Source: a virus
Virus record (IMG/VR): IMGVR_UViG_3300014501_000015
Location: 1-64,000 of that record
Direction: 5' to 3' (one strand)
Length of the DNA: 64,000 nt
How positions within the stretch are numbered: position 1 is the first letter of the stretch; each line of letters opens with the position of its first letter. Position numbers and translations under genes: made by a program. Below the pieces are notes generated by a model, which ran no database searches, was not told the DNA's origin, and saw only the letters and a list, made by a program, of their open reading frames with translations. This document shows positions 38,288 through 47,737 of this stretch, one piece after another.

Positions 38288-39100
38288 ATGAGCTTCTCCA
38301 ACCCACCGATCATCGAGGGCGATCCACCCTCGGACGGGGACGCCCCAATCTTCGATGCAGCAACGGGCACCTGGCGCGCAGGCGCGGGAGGGGGAGGCGG
38401 AGGCGGCAACCCGTTCGACAAGGTGCAGCTACTCCGCCAGGACGTGGCGATCCCCGACTACCCCGACGGCCCGGCGGACAGCATGACGCTGGCCTTCCTC
38501 GGTCCCGGGTTCGGCGAGTACCTACTGGCGGGCCTGGTACACGACGACACCGGCACCGTCACCGGCATTGTGGACCTGGCAAGTTCGACCGATGGCATCA
38601 CCTGGACCATCGGCGGCATCCCGCCAGCGATCACGTTCGCCGTGACGATGGGCACGTCTCAGTACCTGGCGTTCCCGGTGGAGATCCGAGCCGTGTCGAG
38701 CGCACCGCTCGGAGGCCCAGCGAGCGGCACCGTCGTAATGCCACCCGAAGTGCTGCCGGTGGCATCGAACGTGATGGTGTGCGAGGCCGACCAGGTGGCG
38801 GTGACCGCGCCCACCGCACCGCTGACGGCGAACTACACGGTGACGGCCACACTTTCGGTGTCGAACGCCGACGGCACCGAGCAGTTGATCCTCACCGCCA
38901 CCGCCGAGTTCCTGGCGGGCACCCAGCCCGCACCCGGCAACATCGACTGGTCTACCGCCACCGTCGTGTCGCAGACCGGGACCGACCTCTCCTGGGCGCC
39001 GGGGAGCTCGGAATACACCGGAGTCACCACCGCCGTTGTTACCAGCGCGGCGGGCGGCGGAGTGTGGACCGCCAGCCTGATCGGCCAGGTGACGCAGTGA
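38288..39100 (+). CDS. Tail-fibre-associated beta protein, 270 aa
   Basis: Starts MSFSNPPIIEGDPPSDGDAP and FDAATGTWRAG, an anchor motif also found at 46082. A Gly-rich hinge is followed by two beta-sandwich-like regions. No enzymatic motif. Probably a fibre or decoration protein. Confidence 0.55.
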   Translation: MSFSNPPIIEGDPPSDGDAPIFDAATGTWRAGAGGGGGGGNPFDKVQLLRQDVAIPDYPDGPADSMTLAFLGPGFGEYLLAGLVHDDTGTVTGIVDLASSTDGITWTIGGIPPAITFAVTMGTSQYLAFPVEIRAVSSAPLGGPASGTVVMPPEVLPVASNVMVCEADQVAVTAPTAPLTANYTVTATLSVSNADGTEQLILTATAEFLAGTQPAPGNIDWSTATVVSQTGTDLSWAPGSSEYTGVTTAVVTSAAGGGVWTASLIGQVTQ

Positions 39101-39125
39101 CCTCCGGCGTGGCTGAGAACTGGGC

Positions 39126-40421
39126 ATGACCACTATTTCTGTTTTCAGTCCGAGCCACAACCCCCGCTTCCTCGACCAATGCTGGGCCTCGCTCAAGGGG
39201 CAGACCATCCAGAGTTTTGAATGGATCGTGGTGCTCAACCAAGGGGCGCGCTGGGCGTGTGACGACCCGCGGGTCAAGGTGGTCATCGCTGACGAGATAC
39301 GGGGTGTGGGAGCGGCCAAGCATCACGCCTGTGCTCTCGCCACCGGCACAGTGCTCGTAGAATTGGACCACGACGACCTGCTGACCTGCGATGCGCTCGG
39401 CATCATTGTTGCTGCCTTCGACGCCCTTCCCGAAGTCGGGTTCGTCTATAGCGATGGGGCGCAGATCACTGAGGACGGCGACGAGGACACGACCACCTGG
39501 GACACCAACAACGGGTGGGAGTACCACCCCGAAGTTGTAGAAGTCTCGGATGGTGACGAGCGGTTCGACACCGATCCGCACAAGAAGGCCGTCCTTGCCG
39601 TCGACGCCTTGGAGCCGACGCCGCACAACCTGAGTTTCGTGTGGTGGGCGCCGAACCATGTCCGAGCTTTTCGCCGGTCGGCTTACGAGAAGGCTGGGGG
39701 CTACGACATCACCCGCGACTTTCTCGACGATCAAGACCTCATGTGCCGCATGTACCAGGTTACCGAGTTCTTCCACATTACCCAGGCCCTTTATCTGCAA
39801 CGCGTTCACCCTGGCAACACCCAGGCCCAAGCCGCCATCAACGCCGCCATCCAAACCGGGACGGTCGAACTCCACGACCAATACATCGAACCAATGACGC
39901 TGGCGTGGGCCAAGCGCAAGAAGTTGAAGGCTCTCGATCTTGGTGGTGCGCACTCCAGCCCTCCGGGGTATCTCTCGGTCGATCTGGTAGAACCGGCGGA
40001 TTACGTCGGTGACGTATTCGACGTGCTTGGTAAGATGGAGGACTCGTCGGCCGGAGTTGTGCGAGCCCAGGACTTTATCGAGCACATCCCCACCGTTGAC
40101 ACCGTGCGCCTAATCAATGAAATCTGGCGGGTGCTAGCGCCCGACGGTATGTTGCTTTCGATGACCCCCTCAGTGGATGGGAGGGGCGCGTTCCAAGATC
40201 CCACTCATCTGTCCTACTGGTCAGACAACAACTGGTGGTACTTCACTGATGTCGCCTATCAGCGGTTCGTGCCGGCAATCACGGCAAGGTTCCAGACGAG
40301 CCGGTGCATCACGTATTTTCCCGACGAATTTCACAAAATTCACGACATCCCCTACGTGCGGTTCGACGGTATCTGTCTCAAGCCCGGCGGCGTTCGCAAT
40401 GGGGGTTATCTTCGGTGGTGA
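39126..40421 (+). CDS. Bifunctional GT2 glycosyltransferase-methyltransferase
   Basis: 431 aa. The N-terminal half is a GT-A glycosyltransferase (TTISVFSPSHNPRFLDQCWA, DHDD metal site at about 79, FRRSAYEKAGGYD). From about residue 265 a class I SAM methyltransferase follows (LDLGGAHSSPPGYLSVDLVE, QDFIEHIPTVDTV, WRVLAPDGMLLSMTPS). Its position after the fibre genes suggests glycosylation of virion proteins or of a host surface component. Confidence 0.8.
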   Translation: MTTISVFSPSHNPRFLDQCWASLKGQTIQSFEWIVVLNQGARWACDDPRVKVVIADEIRGVGAAKHHACALATGTVLVELDHDDLLTCDALGIIVAAFDALPEVGFVYSDGAQITEDGDEDTTTWDTNNGWEYHPEVVEVSDGDERFDTDPHKKAVLAVDALEPTPHNLSFVWWAPNHVRAFRRSAYEKAGGYDITRDFLDDQDLMCRMYQVTEFFHITQALYLQRVHPGNTQAQAAINAAIQTGTVELHDQYIEPMTLAWAKRKKLKALDLGGAHSSPPGYLSVDLVEPADYVGDVFDVLGKMEDSSAGVVRAQDFIEHIPTVDTVRLINEIWRVLAPDGMLLSMTPSVDGRGAFQDPTHLSYWSDNNWWYFTDVAYQRFVPAITARFQTSRCITYFPDEFHKIHDIPYVRFDGICLKPGGVRNGGYLRW

Positions 40422-41094
40422 ATTGACCTCATCCTCTCCCATCTGCATTTACAGCTGTGTCACGGGCCAGTACCACGCTGGCCTCCAGCCTCACCCGATC
40501 ATCCCCGACGTCGAATGGATCTGTTTCAGCGACACACTCACGAACCACCCCGATTGGGAGATCCGGCACATCGACGTACCTGTCGGCGTAAGCCCGCGCC
40601 GGGCGGCGAAGGGTCCGAAGATGCTCCCTCATGTGTTCGTCCCTGAGTTTCGTCGGAGCATTTGGATAGATGGCACCGTCCGCGTGGACTCGCCCGCTTT
40701 CGCTGCTGAGGCAATGGCATGGACGCATGGCAGCGGGATCGCCATGTTCCGCCACCCGCAGCGCCACGACATCTTCTCTGAGGCGGTGGTTTCGCTCACA
40801 ATGGCCAAGTACCAGGACGAGCCCATCGTCGACCAGGCCAACTGGTACCGGGATCGCGGCATCCCGCACGATTCAGGACTATGGGCAGCGGGGATCATCG
40901 CTCGTGATGACGAATCGGACCTGGTCAGGGCACTGGGAGAGGCATGGCTGGCGGAGATAGATCGCTGGTCGGTGCAGGACCAATTGGCATTGCCCTGGGT
41001 GCTTTGGAAGATGGGCGTCGAGCCCGGAGCGTTCCCCGCGAGTCTGTACGAAAACAGATGGCTGAGCGTGATGGGTCATAACCAGGATCGGTGA
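40399..41094 (+). CDS. TOD1/MUCI70-type (DUF616) glycosyltransferase
   Basis: 231 aa from ATG 40399 (TTG 40423 also possible). Family pattern: ICIYSCVTGQYHAGLQPHPI, VEWICFSDTL, RRAAKGPKMLPHVFVPEFRR, SIWIDGTVRV, IAMFRHPQRHDIFSEA. The glycosyltransferase-like DUF616 domain transfers sugars in other systems. It overlaps the bifunctional enzyme and probably acts in the same modification. Confidence 0.7.
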   Translation: MGVIFGGELTSSSPICIYSCVTGQYHAGLQPHPIIPDVEWICFSDTLTNHPDWEIRHIDVPVGVSPRRAAKGPKMLPHVFVPEFRRSIWIDGTVRVDSPAFAAEAMAWTHGSGIAMFRHPQRHDIFSEAVVSLTMAKYQDEPIVDQANWYRDRGIPHDSGLWAAGIIARDDESDLVRALGEAWLAEIDRWSVQDQLALPWVLWKMGVEPGAFPASLYENRWLSVMGHNQDR

Positions 41095-41139
41095 CATCCG
41101 TTACTTTCGACCTAAGACGTGGTTTACTTACCCCCAATC

Positions 41140-41177
41140 GAGTGCAACTCGGCGATTTGCCTCTGCGCAGCAGATGG
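41140..41177 (+). promoter_or_regulatory. Two-dyad late element, copy 2
   Basis: GAGTGCAACTC (41140-41150), GGCGATT, and TCTGCGCAGCAGA (41162-41174) then TGG. Dyad centres are 23 bp apart, as in copy 1. TTTGCC (41156-41161) and TAGCTA (41179-41184) give a plausible promoter with a 17-bp spacer that contains dyad 2. The capsid gene starts at 41215 after GGAGG. Confidence 0.65.
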
Positions 41178-41214
41178 ATAGCTAATCAATCCAACGCTGC
41201 ACGGAGGCCACGTC

Positions 41215-43446
41215 ATGAACAAGATCAGCCGGTTTGCAAGTTTCGATTCCGATGGCGACCTCGTCGCCCTGGTCGCCGAAGGACTCCCCGAGTACCCGGC
41301 TGACAACGATCTCTCCACCCTGACCGACGAGCAGATCGGCGAACTTCACGCCGCCCTCGTCGAGTCCATCCCCACCCTGAGTGAGGACCCCGAGTTCGAC
41401 CCCGCGGATGCCACGGTCCTCGCCGAACGGATCACCGCATTGCGTGACGAGGCCGCTCGCCGGCTGGCCATTGAGCCACCGCCCGCCGCCGACCCGCCCG
41501 AGCCTGACCCCTCCGCCGATGAGCGGGTCGCCGCTCTGGCTGCGCTGGAAGCGTTGAACGCCCCCGTCGATCCGCCCGCTGAAGCCACCGTCACGGGCCT
41601 CAGCATCGCCCCGGCGCCGAGCCTCAGTGCCGAGGACATCGGGGCAGCTGTCACCGCGGGCATCACCGCTGCCGCACCGGCCATCGCCGAGGCAGCACGA
41701 GCAGGCCAGCCCGCCATCGCTCGTCAGCGTCCGACCGCTCGTGACCTCGCCGGGTATCGCCCGGCAGGCATGGAGCCATCCCCCGAGGCACACGCCCCGC
41801 GGCCCCGCCGTGGCCATCTGGTCAGCGCCGGTGACGTGCCGGGTCGCTCGATGGGTTCCGAATTGGAGACCATGGACGACATCGTGGCTGCGTTCCAGGC
41901 CCGCCACCGCACCATCGGCCGCACGTCCTCAGGCGTGGAGGAAGAGCGAGTCGTTGTCGCGACACTGTCGATGGCCGACACCGACATCCCCGAGAGTCGT
42001 GACCTCCGAGGGTTGAATCTCGTCGCCGACCGCGGGGAGATCAAGCGCAAGATCCGCGCGGTAGTCGGACTCGACGCCATCGGCATCGACCCGTGGACCC
42101 GCGAAGCCAAGCCCATCGGCAGGGGCGGCATCGCCATCGCCGACCCCGATGGGTTGGAGGCGTCCGGTGGACTCGCCGCTCCGGTCGAGCCGTACTACCC
42201 ACAGCTCCACGTGGGCCAGGCAGCGATGCCGACCTTCGATGCGATCCCCGGCTTCGTCGCCGAGCGTGGAGGTATCCGTCTGGTGTCCCCGGCGTCGCTC
42301 GCTTCCCTGGCTGCTGCCACGGTGCTCGGCGCGTTCGCTGACGGTGTCACCAACACCGACACCAGCTTCGTGTCGGCCACGGCAGCCTTCACCGGGGATG
42401 ATGTCGGCCAGCCCATCGTCGGAGCGGGCATCCCTCCGGGTGACCGAATCGCCTCGGTCACCAACGGGACCACAGTGGTCTTGGAAGTGGCGACCACGGC
42501 GACGACGACAGGAGTCGCCTTCCGCCTCCCGAGCCGGAACCCGTCCAACCTCGGCCCCGCCGTGGGACTCGTCACTGCCGCGCAAGACGCCGCCGGCCCG
42601 CCGAACACCGTCAAGTTCACCTTCGACGTGCCTCTCGGGACCCAGGTCGAGTTCGACGTGTACTCGGTCTACACCAGCCTCCAGTTCGGCAACCTGACCG
42701 CCCGGACGTTCCCCGAGCAGGTGGAGTTGAACATCCTGCTGGCGAACGACCTCGCGGCCCGGATCTCGGAGCAGGCGGCGCTCGACACCATCACCAACTG
42801 GTCGACGCTGCTGACCGCGGCCAAGACCTTCGGCACCGCTCGTCAGTTGCTCGCCCAGCTTGAGCACCAGGCCGGATACCTGCGGAACAGCCTCCGTATG
42901 GACCCGGCGGCGGTGCTCCGTGTCGGCCTTCCGGCGTGGTCGGTCAACGCCATGCGCGGCGACTACATCTCCTCCTTCATCGGTGGTGGCGATAACTGGG
43001 GGCTGAGCGACGAGGAGCTGACGGCATGGTTCGCCGATCGTCACCTGCTCCCGTTCTTCTATCAGGACGGGCCGAGCGACATCGCCCAGTTGTTCCCAAT
43101 CGTCGGGTCCGGCGCGATCAACGTCGGCTCGCCGGGTGCGACACCGGTGGCGATTCCCGACTACCCCGGCACCGGGGCGACCACATCGTTCCGCACGCAG
43201 GTCGTGTCGTTCATGTGGCCGGAGGGAACGTGGTTGGGGTTGACGACCGGAGAGCTGAACTTGGGACTCGTCCGTGACAGCATCTTGAACAGCCAGAACC
43301 GTTTTCGCAACTTCAGTGAGACGTGGCAGACCCCCGCGTTCGTCGGTTCGATCGGTTCGTCCCTGCGGACGGTTCATACGGTCGCCAGCGATGGCTCCTA
43401 CGGCGCGGCTGCCTCAGTCGTGCTCGGTGTCGGCTCGGGTCTGTAG
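41215..43446 (+). CDS. Major capsid protein (hexamer type) with N-terminal scaffold-like region
   Basis: 743 aa. Residues 1-230 are acidic, Ala/Pro-rich and helical, like a scaffolding or delta domain to be removed on maturation. The remainder resembles actinophage hexamer capsid proteins (IDPWTREAKPIGRGGIAIAD, FGTARQLLAQLEHQAGYLRN, MWPEGTWLGLTTGELNLGLV). A beta-module (about 370-440) is inserted. It has the two-dyad element in its leader. Confidence 0.7.
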   Translation: MNKISRFASFDSDGDLVALVAEGLPEYPADNDLSTLTDEQIGELHAALVESIPTLSEDPEFDPADATVLAERITALRDEAARRLAIEPPPAADPPEPDPSADERVAALAALEALNAPVDPPAEATVTGLSIAPAPSLSAEDIGAAVTAGITAAAPAIAEAARAGQPAIARQRPTARDLAGYRPAGMEPSPEAHAPRPRRGHLVSAGDVPGRSMGSELETMDDIVAAFQARHRTIGRTSSGVEEERVVVATLSMADTDIPESRDLRGLNLVADRGEIKRKIRAVVGLDAIGIDPWTREAKPIGRGGIAIADPDGLEASGGLAAPVEPYYPQLHVGQAAMPTFDAIPGFVAERGGIRLVSPASLASLAAATVLGAFADGVTNTDTSFVSATAAFTGDDVGQPIVGAGIPPGDRIASVTNGTTVVLEVATTATTTGVAFRLPSRNPSNLGPAVGLVTAAQDAAGPPNTVKFTFDVPLGTQVEFDVYSVYTSLQFGNLTARTFPEQVELNILLANDLAARISEQAALDTITNWSTLLTAAKTFGTARQLLAQLEHQAGYLRNSLRMDPAAVLRVGLPAWSVNAMRGDYISSFIGGGDNWGLSDEELTAWFADRHLLPFFYQDGPSDIAQLFPIVGSGAINVGSPGATPVAIPDYPGTGATTSFRTQVVSFMWPEGTWLGLTTGELNLGLVRDSILNSQNRFRNFSETWQTPAFVGSIGSSLRTVHTVASDGSYGAAASVVLGVGSGL

Positions 43447-43486
43447 TCCTCGGTTCACGGGTTAGCGCAGAGAGAGGAGGACTGGG

Positions 43487-44878
43487 ATGGGATTTTCCGC
43501 ATCGGCGGGCATAGATTTCACGCTTCCTGCCGCGCCCCCGCTCACCCAGCCTCCGCTTTCCCTGCTCGATCTCGCCATCCTGCTCATCGACATTCAGGGC
43601 CTCACCGAGAAGCTCCGTATCGTCAACGAGAAGGCTGCCAGCGCCGCTGAGAGGCTCGCTGACCTACCGAGTGGTGATGAGGAGCGGGACCAGGGTGGAG
43701 CGGCTGACAGCGTGGAGGACGCCGCACGCACCATCGCCCAGCTCGCCAGTGAGTACCAGCAGACCATCGTCGAGAATGAGCAGTGGGGGTCCGACCTCGC
43801 CAAGCGCCTCGCCGAGTTGTCCCGGTGGGAGCACGGATTCGTCTACCTCCCCGAGCTGAGCAACGCCGAAGGGCTGGAGACATTCGCCCCTGACTCGGGG
43901 CTGACCAAGAACATCGGGTCGAATCAAGCTCCAGGAGAGGCGCCGTTCTACTGGTATGACCCCTACGTCGTCGTGGCGCGTGATGACCGGTCCCTGTTCG
44001 GGTGGCCGAACGAGGACTTCGCCAGTCGCGCACTCCGCGCTAATCGGGCGCTACTCGCCCACGAGTCCTGGCAGGTCGAGCAAGAGTTCTGGTCCGGCGC
44101 CCGCATCCCGACCAACTACCACCTGACGGCTTCTCCGTCTACGCCCGTGGTGTCGCCCCATCGCACTATCGACGCCTGGCCGAACCCGACCCCCGCGCCG
44201 GGCACGGTGCTCGGTACCGCCCTCGGTATTGCCGGGTCACTCTCCGCGCTCGACCAGGCCATCGCCGACTCCGAAGCCGGGACTGGGTCGATTCACGCGA
44301 CACCGTTCTTGGTGCAGGAGTGGATGGGCCGGTTCAACTACCTGCGCGACTCGGACGGCAAGGTCTACACGGTCAACCACAACCTTCTCGTGCCCGGTTT
44401 CGGCTACGGCGGGACGGGACCGGACGCCGCGGGATTGACGCTGACCGACCTCATCATCTCGGACACCTCGACCACGGCGACCTCGGCGACCGGTGGGTTC
44501 GACTCGACGTACATCGGCAGGCAAGTTGAAGTCACGTCGGGCGGGACAGGCACGCTCAACAGCCCCACGTACATCGAGAGCGTCACCGACACCAATACCG
44601 TCGTCCTCTCGCAACTCCCGGCGACCTCGGGCACCGCGCACGTCACCGTCTCAGGTATGGGTGGTCGCGCTACCGGAGCGTCGACACAGTGGGCGTATGC
44701 CACCGAGCAGGTCTACACACTCCGCGGCGACGTGATGACCTACCCCTACGACCTTCGCGAGGGTTCGCCCCTGGTCACCGTGGACAACTCAGTCGATGTC
44801 CGGGCCGAGCGGTCGTGGGCCACCATCACCAATCGGCTGCTACGCGCCGCGGTTCTCGTGGATACGACAGTCGCATGA
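43487..44878 (+). CDS. Second capsid protein (pentamer type)
   Basis: 463 aa. N-terminal helical segment (LDLAILLIDIQGLTEKLRIV ...), then capsid-like blocks FASRALRANRALLAHESWQV and TPFLVQEWMGRFNYLRDSDG, a beta-module (about 315-390), and TYPYDLREGSPLVTVDNSVD. Phages with paired capsid genes use such a protein for pentons. GAGAGGAGG upstream. Confidence 0.65.
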   Translation: MGFSASAGIDFTLPAAPPLTQPPLSLLDLAILLIDIQGLTEKLRIVNEKAASAAERLADLPSGDEERDQGGAADSVEDAARTIAQLASEYQQTIVENEQWGSDLAKRLAELSRWEHGFVYLPELSNAEGLETFAPDSGLTKNIGSNQAPGEAPFYWYDPYVVVARDDRSLFGWPNEDFASRALRANRALLAHESWQVEQEFWSGARIPTNYHLTASPSTPVVSPHRTIDAWPNPTPAPGTVLGTALGIAGSLSALDQAIADSEAGTGSIHATPFLVQEWMGRFNYLRDSDGKVYTVNHNLLVPGFGYGGTGPDAAGLTLTDLIISDTSTTATSATGGFDSTYIGRQVEVTSGGTGTLNSPTYIESVTDTNTVVLSQLPATSGTAHVTVSGMGGRATGASTQWAYATEQVYTLRGDVMTYPYDLREGSPLVTVDNSVDVRAERSWATITNRLLRAAVLVDTTVA

Positions 44879-44908
44879 TCTATCGCATCACTACAGGAGG
44901 TTTGACCA

Positions 44909-45871
44909 ATGGCAGATAACGGCCCGATCGCGGTTCAAGGGTGTGCCTACAGGCTCACCGCGCTCAATGCCGACGGCTCGATCACCGCGGCCAACACCAC
45001 CGGCATGATCGCCGATGACAAGCCGTTGGTGAAGTTCGAAGCCAAGCCCGTCTACGAGAACGGCGTGGAGATCACGCCCATCTCGGCATGCGGCATCCCG
45101 ATTGCCTCCTACAAGGACTACGACCGGTACAAGCGATGGGACATCACCCTCACGCTGGGTGATTGGGACCCCGAGCAGATGGAGCTCCTGTCCTCGGGCC
45201 AGGGCTCGCTCATCACCGCGTCGGGGACTTCGGGACGGGTGTTCGTCGACGGCGTGGTCGTGGAGAACTCCAACGTCCTGACCTCGGCCGCGGATGCCAC
45301 CTTCCTCGCTTCCGATGTCGGGCGTTCAGTCGCGGGTACGGGCATCTCCGTATCCCCGGTCCCTTATATCTCCGAGTTCATCTCAACCACCGAAGTCCGG
45401 ATGAGCCTCCCCGCTATCTCATCGGAGAGCGCTGAGTCCATCACCCTCGGCGCCCAGCCGGTCGGGACCATCGGGTACAACTTCCCGCGCCTGCTCTGCC
45501 CGGCCCAGCCCAACGGCATCAGCATCGAGATTTGGAGCAAGCTGATTGTGCGTTGCACCGGCTACCAGGGCACGACTCCCTACCCGTCGGCAGGCACGCC
45601 GTCGATCCCCGGTTCCGCCTATCTCCGCACCGGGATCTTCCGTTCCTACCTGTGGCAGGACGCGGTCGGCATCGAGAACAAGGAAGACCAGCAGGTGTGG
45701 CGCGGGTGGGCTATCGAGAACCCGAACTTCGGCACCGGTCCCGAGTTGGACTGGACGGAGACGGGTCTTATCGGTGGCACGCCGATCGATACCCAGTCGT
45801 GGGCCGCGCAGCTTTGCGATATTGCTTTGCCCGCTACACTCCAAAGCGGGTTTCAGACTACCCACGCCTAG
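44909..45871 (+). CDS. Probable major tail protein
   Basis: 320 aa, ATG after CAGGAGG. Start AVQGCAYRLTALNADGS, then VYENGVEITPISACGIPIAS and DITLTLGDWDPEQMELLS, consistent with actinophage tail-tube proteins. A beta-module is inserted at about 100-185. It sits directly behind the capsid genes and before the connectors, an unusual position, so a head-decoration role cannot be excluded. Confidence 0.5.
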   Translation: MADNGPIAVQGCAYRLTALNADGSITAANTTGMIADDKPLVKFEAKPVYENGVEITPISACGIPIASYKDYDRYKRWDITLTLGDWDPEQMELLSSGQGSLITASGTSGRVFVDGVVVENSNVLTSAADATFLASDVGRSVAGTGISVSPVPYISEFISTTEVRMSLPAISSESAESITLGAQPVGTIGYNFPRLLCPAQPNGISIEIWSKLIVRCTGYQGTTPYPSAGTPSIPGSAYLRTGIFRSYLWQDAVGIENKEDQQVWRGWAIENPNFGTGPELDWTETGLIGGTPIDTQSWAAQLCDIALPATLQSGFQTTHA

Positions 45872-45910
45872 TTTGACCTGGACTTCTATATCGCCGAATC
45901 GTTTCATAGG

Positions 45911-45916
45911 TATACT
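45911..45916 (+). promoter_or_regulatory. TATACT -10 box with a 7-nt leader
   Basis: A perfect -10 hexamer ends 7 nt before the ATG at 45924, with GAGAGG between. No convincing -35 is present. Confidence 0.4.
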
Positions 45917-45923
45917 GAGAGGT

Positions 45924-46055
45924 ATGAAGAAGCAGTGTCGCCAGTCCCGGGAATGGTCCGCTGCACACCCCGAGCGTCGCCGGGAAATCTGGCAGGCATC
46001 TCGTGAGCGCCAGCGTGCCCGCATGATCTACAACACCGAGTCCCCGAGCGTCTAG
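45924..46055 (+). CDS. Small basic protein, 43 aa
   Basis: MKKQCRQSREWSAAHPERRR and a further Arg-rich helix. GAGAGG overlaps a -10-like TATACT just upstream, so it may have its own very short-leader transcript. Reminiscent of basic single-helix DNA-binding peptides. Confidence 0.5.
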   Translation: MKKQCRQSREWSAAHPERRREIWQASRERQRARMIYNTESPSV

Positions 46056-46081
46056 GCTCGCCCTAACCGAAAGAGGTCCCC

Positions 46082-46249
46082 ATGGCCGAATTTCCCAATC
46101 CCGCGATCATCGAGGGTGCCGCCCCAAGCGATGGACAGGTCGCGGCATATCAGGCCTCGCTCAATCGTTGGATCGCTGTCACTCCTGCCGGCGCGCAAGG
46201 AGCTACGGGGGCTCAAGGTGCACAGGGACCGCAAGGCGCACAGGGCTAG
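46082..46249 (+). CDS. Orphan collagen-like fibre stub, 55 aa
   Basis: AAGAGG precedes the ATG. MAEFPNPAIIEGAAPSDGQV shares the NPxIIEGxxPSDG anchor with the protein at 38288, followed by seven Gly-X-Y-like triplets, and then stops. Looks like the attachment end of a fibre without shaft or tip. Confidence 0.55.
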   Translation: MAEFPNPAIIEGAAPSDGQVAAYQASLNRWIAVTPAGAQGATGAQGAQGPQGAQG

Positions 46250-46272
46250 TCCGAGGTCTGTAGCCTTAGCCC

Positions 46273-47127
46273 ATGACCGTCGAGCCGCAGAGCCAGCACT
46301 TCCTCGCGGCTTGGTGCTCTGAGGAAGAGATACCGGCCGGGCGTCGGAAGAACCTCGACGATATCTCGGTCGCGTTTGCCATCAGCGTTGCGACCGATTT
46401 GCTGTACGTTCTTTCCGGGCGGCAGTTCAGGTCAGGGCGCTCATTGGTGAGGCCGACGCAAATCGATTCCGCCTACGGACAGCAGAGCTATCTCTACCCG
46501 TACTCAAGTATGAGCGGCTACGGGAGCGCGTGGGGATTTTCGAGTGGCTGGGCATTCTCGGCCATGGGCATGGGGTGGTGGGCAGGAGGCCAGGATCTCA
46601 GCGAGTGTGTACTCCAGGGACCTGTTCAGGAGATCGAATGGGTGATCGTTGACGGCACCGTTCTCGACCCTTCCGATTACACCCTCTACGAAAAACGCCG
46701 GCTGGTCCGCAACGTCGACGCCACTGGTCAGACGACCGGTAGCTGGCCGTGGCTGCAACCGCTTACGCTGCCCTTGACCGAGCCGGGAACCTGGGGAATC
46801 TCATATCGCTGGGGTAAGGACCCACCGCCGGCCGGGAAGGCGGCAGCAATTGAGCTTGCGATCGAAGTCGCTCGATCCTTGTCCGGCGATGACAACGCCC
46901 GACTCCCGGCACGAGTTATCTCGGTAGCGACTCAGGGTGTCTCGACCGCCGTCGGGGACGCACTTTCGTTTGTGAAGGAATCGCTTTCGGGTATCCCCTT
47001 GGTCGATCTGTTTCTACAGGCACAGAACCCGGCGAAGCTCCGTCGTCGGACCGTGATGTTGGGGCCGAATTCGATACTCAAGCGTGAGATGGATAGCTGG
47101 CCCGCTGGCGTCCCCGGACCTCCATGA
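46273..47127 (+). CDS. Head-to-tail adaptor
   Basis: 284 aa. Begins like actinophage gp6/gp15-type adaptors (AFAISVATDLLYVLSGRQF), continues with a Gly/Tyr/Ser-rich insertion (about 60-100), then a beta barrel-like part (VLDPSDYTLYEKRRLVRNVD) and a long C-terminal helix region. Such adaptors bind the portal. Confidence 0.65.
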   Translation: MTVEPQSQHFLAAWCSEEEIPAGRRKNLDDISVAFAISVATDLLYVLSGRQFRSGRSLVRPTQIDSAYGQQSYLYPYSSMSGYGSAWGFSSGWAFSAMGMGWWAGGQDLSECVLQGPVQEIEWVIVDGTVLDPSDYTLYEKRRLVRNVDATGQTTGSWPWLQPLTLPLTEPGTWGISYRWGKDPPPAGKAAAIELAIEVARSLSGDDNARLPARVISVATQGVSTAVGDALSFVKESLSGIPLVDLFLQAQNPAKLRRRTVMLGPNSILKREMDSWPAGVPGPP

Positions 47128-47720
47128 GGATCGTAGGGTTCCCTCTCCAGGCCACGTGGATCCCCGACCTCGATCGTCTAGGGGATGCCGGCGAAATCCT
47201 GCTCGACGTCGCGGGACAGGCTTTGGATTTCTTTCCCCTTGGAGCGGGCACCCGTGGTACCCCCTACGAGAGGCGGGTGCTCACCACCGGCCAGATAGTT
47301 CCTCTCGTCCCTGAGCAAGACGGGCAGCTCTCGGTCAGTCTCATGGAGGTGTTCCTCGGACGCGCGGGCGAGCAACGGTTCCAGCAGGACAAGGGGACGC
47401 TAGGGGCTTACGCCCAACGCAACGTCCGGTTCCAGGCCCAGCTCGCTCGCACGTCCCCGACGATCACCGGAGGCATCTCTCCTCGCATGCAGGAGCCCGA
47501 CGACCTCGAAGACTACGCGCGGACGTTATGGATGGACTCGTATGTGGTTTGGTCAGCGCTACTCGCGATGTCCCTCGGAGGCATCACCGATGCAACCACC
47601 GGCGAGCAGTTGAGCCCGGCGCCGATCTCGCAAGACAATATTCTTGTCGGGCCGATCACTTTCGACCCGCCTGCCGGCGGATTAGCCGTGGCGAAGATCG
47701 AAGTTTCAGTACAGATGTAG
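47124..47720 (+). CDS. Head-tail connector / tail terminator candidate
   Basis: 198 aa, ATGA overlap with the adaptor. Mixed strands (RIVGFPLQATWIPDLDRLGD ... FFPLGAGTRGTPYERRVLTT) and a C-terminal beta segment (ILVGPITFDPPAGGLAVAKI). Position between adaptor and gp10-like protein suggests a connector or terminator. Confidence 0.5.
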   Translation: MRIVGFPLQATWIPDLDRLGDAGEILLDVAGQALDFFPLGAGTRGTPYERRVLTTGQIVPLVPEQDGQLSVSLMEVFLGRAGEQRFQQDKGTLGAYAQRNVRFQAQLARTSPTITGGISPRMQEPDDLEDYARTLWMDSYVVWSALLAMSLGGITDATTGEQLSPAPISQDNILVGPITFDPPAGGLAVAKIEVSVQM

Positions 47721-47737
47721 GGAGGAGGTGAAAGCGT

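Noticed and set aside
41929-43377. Very long antisense frame (482 codons) under the capsid gene
   Set aside because: High G+C coding DNA often leaves antisense frames open; the composition is Arg/Gly/Asp-rich shadow and the plus-strand gene is well supported.
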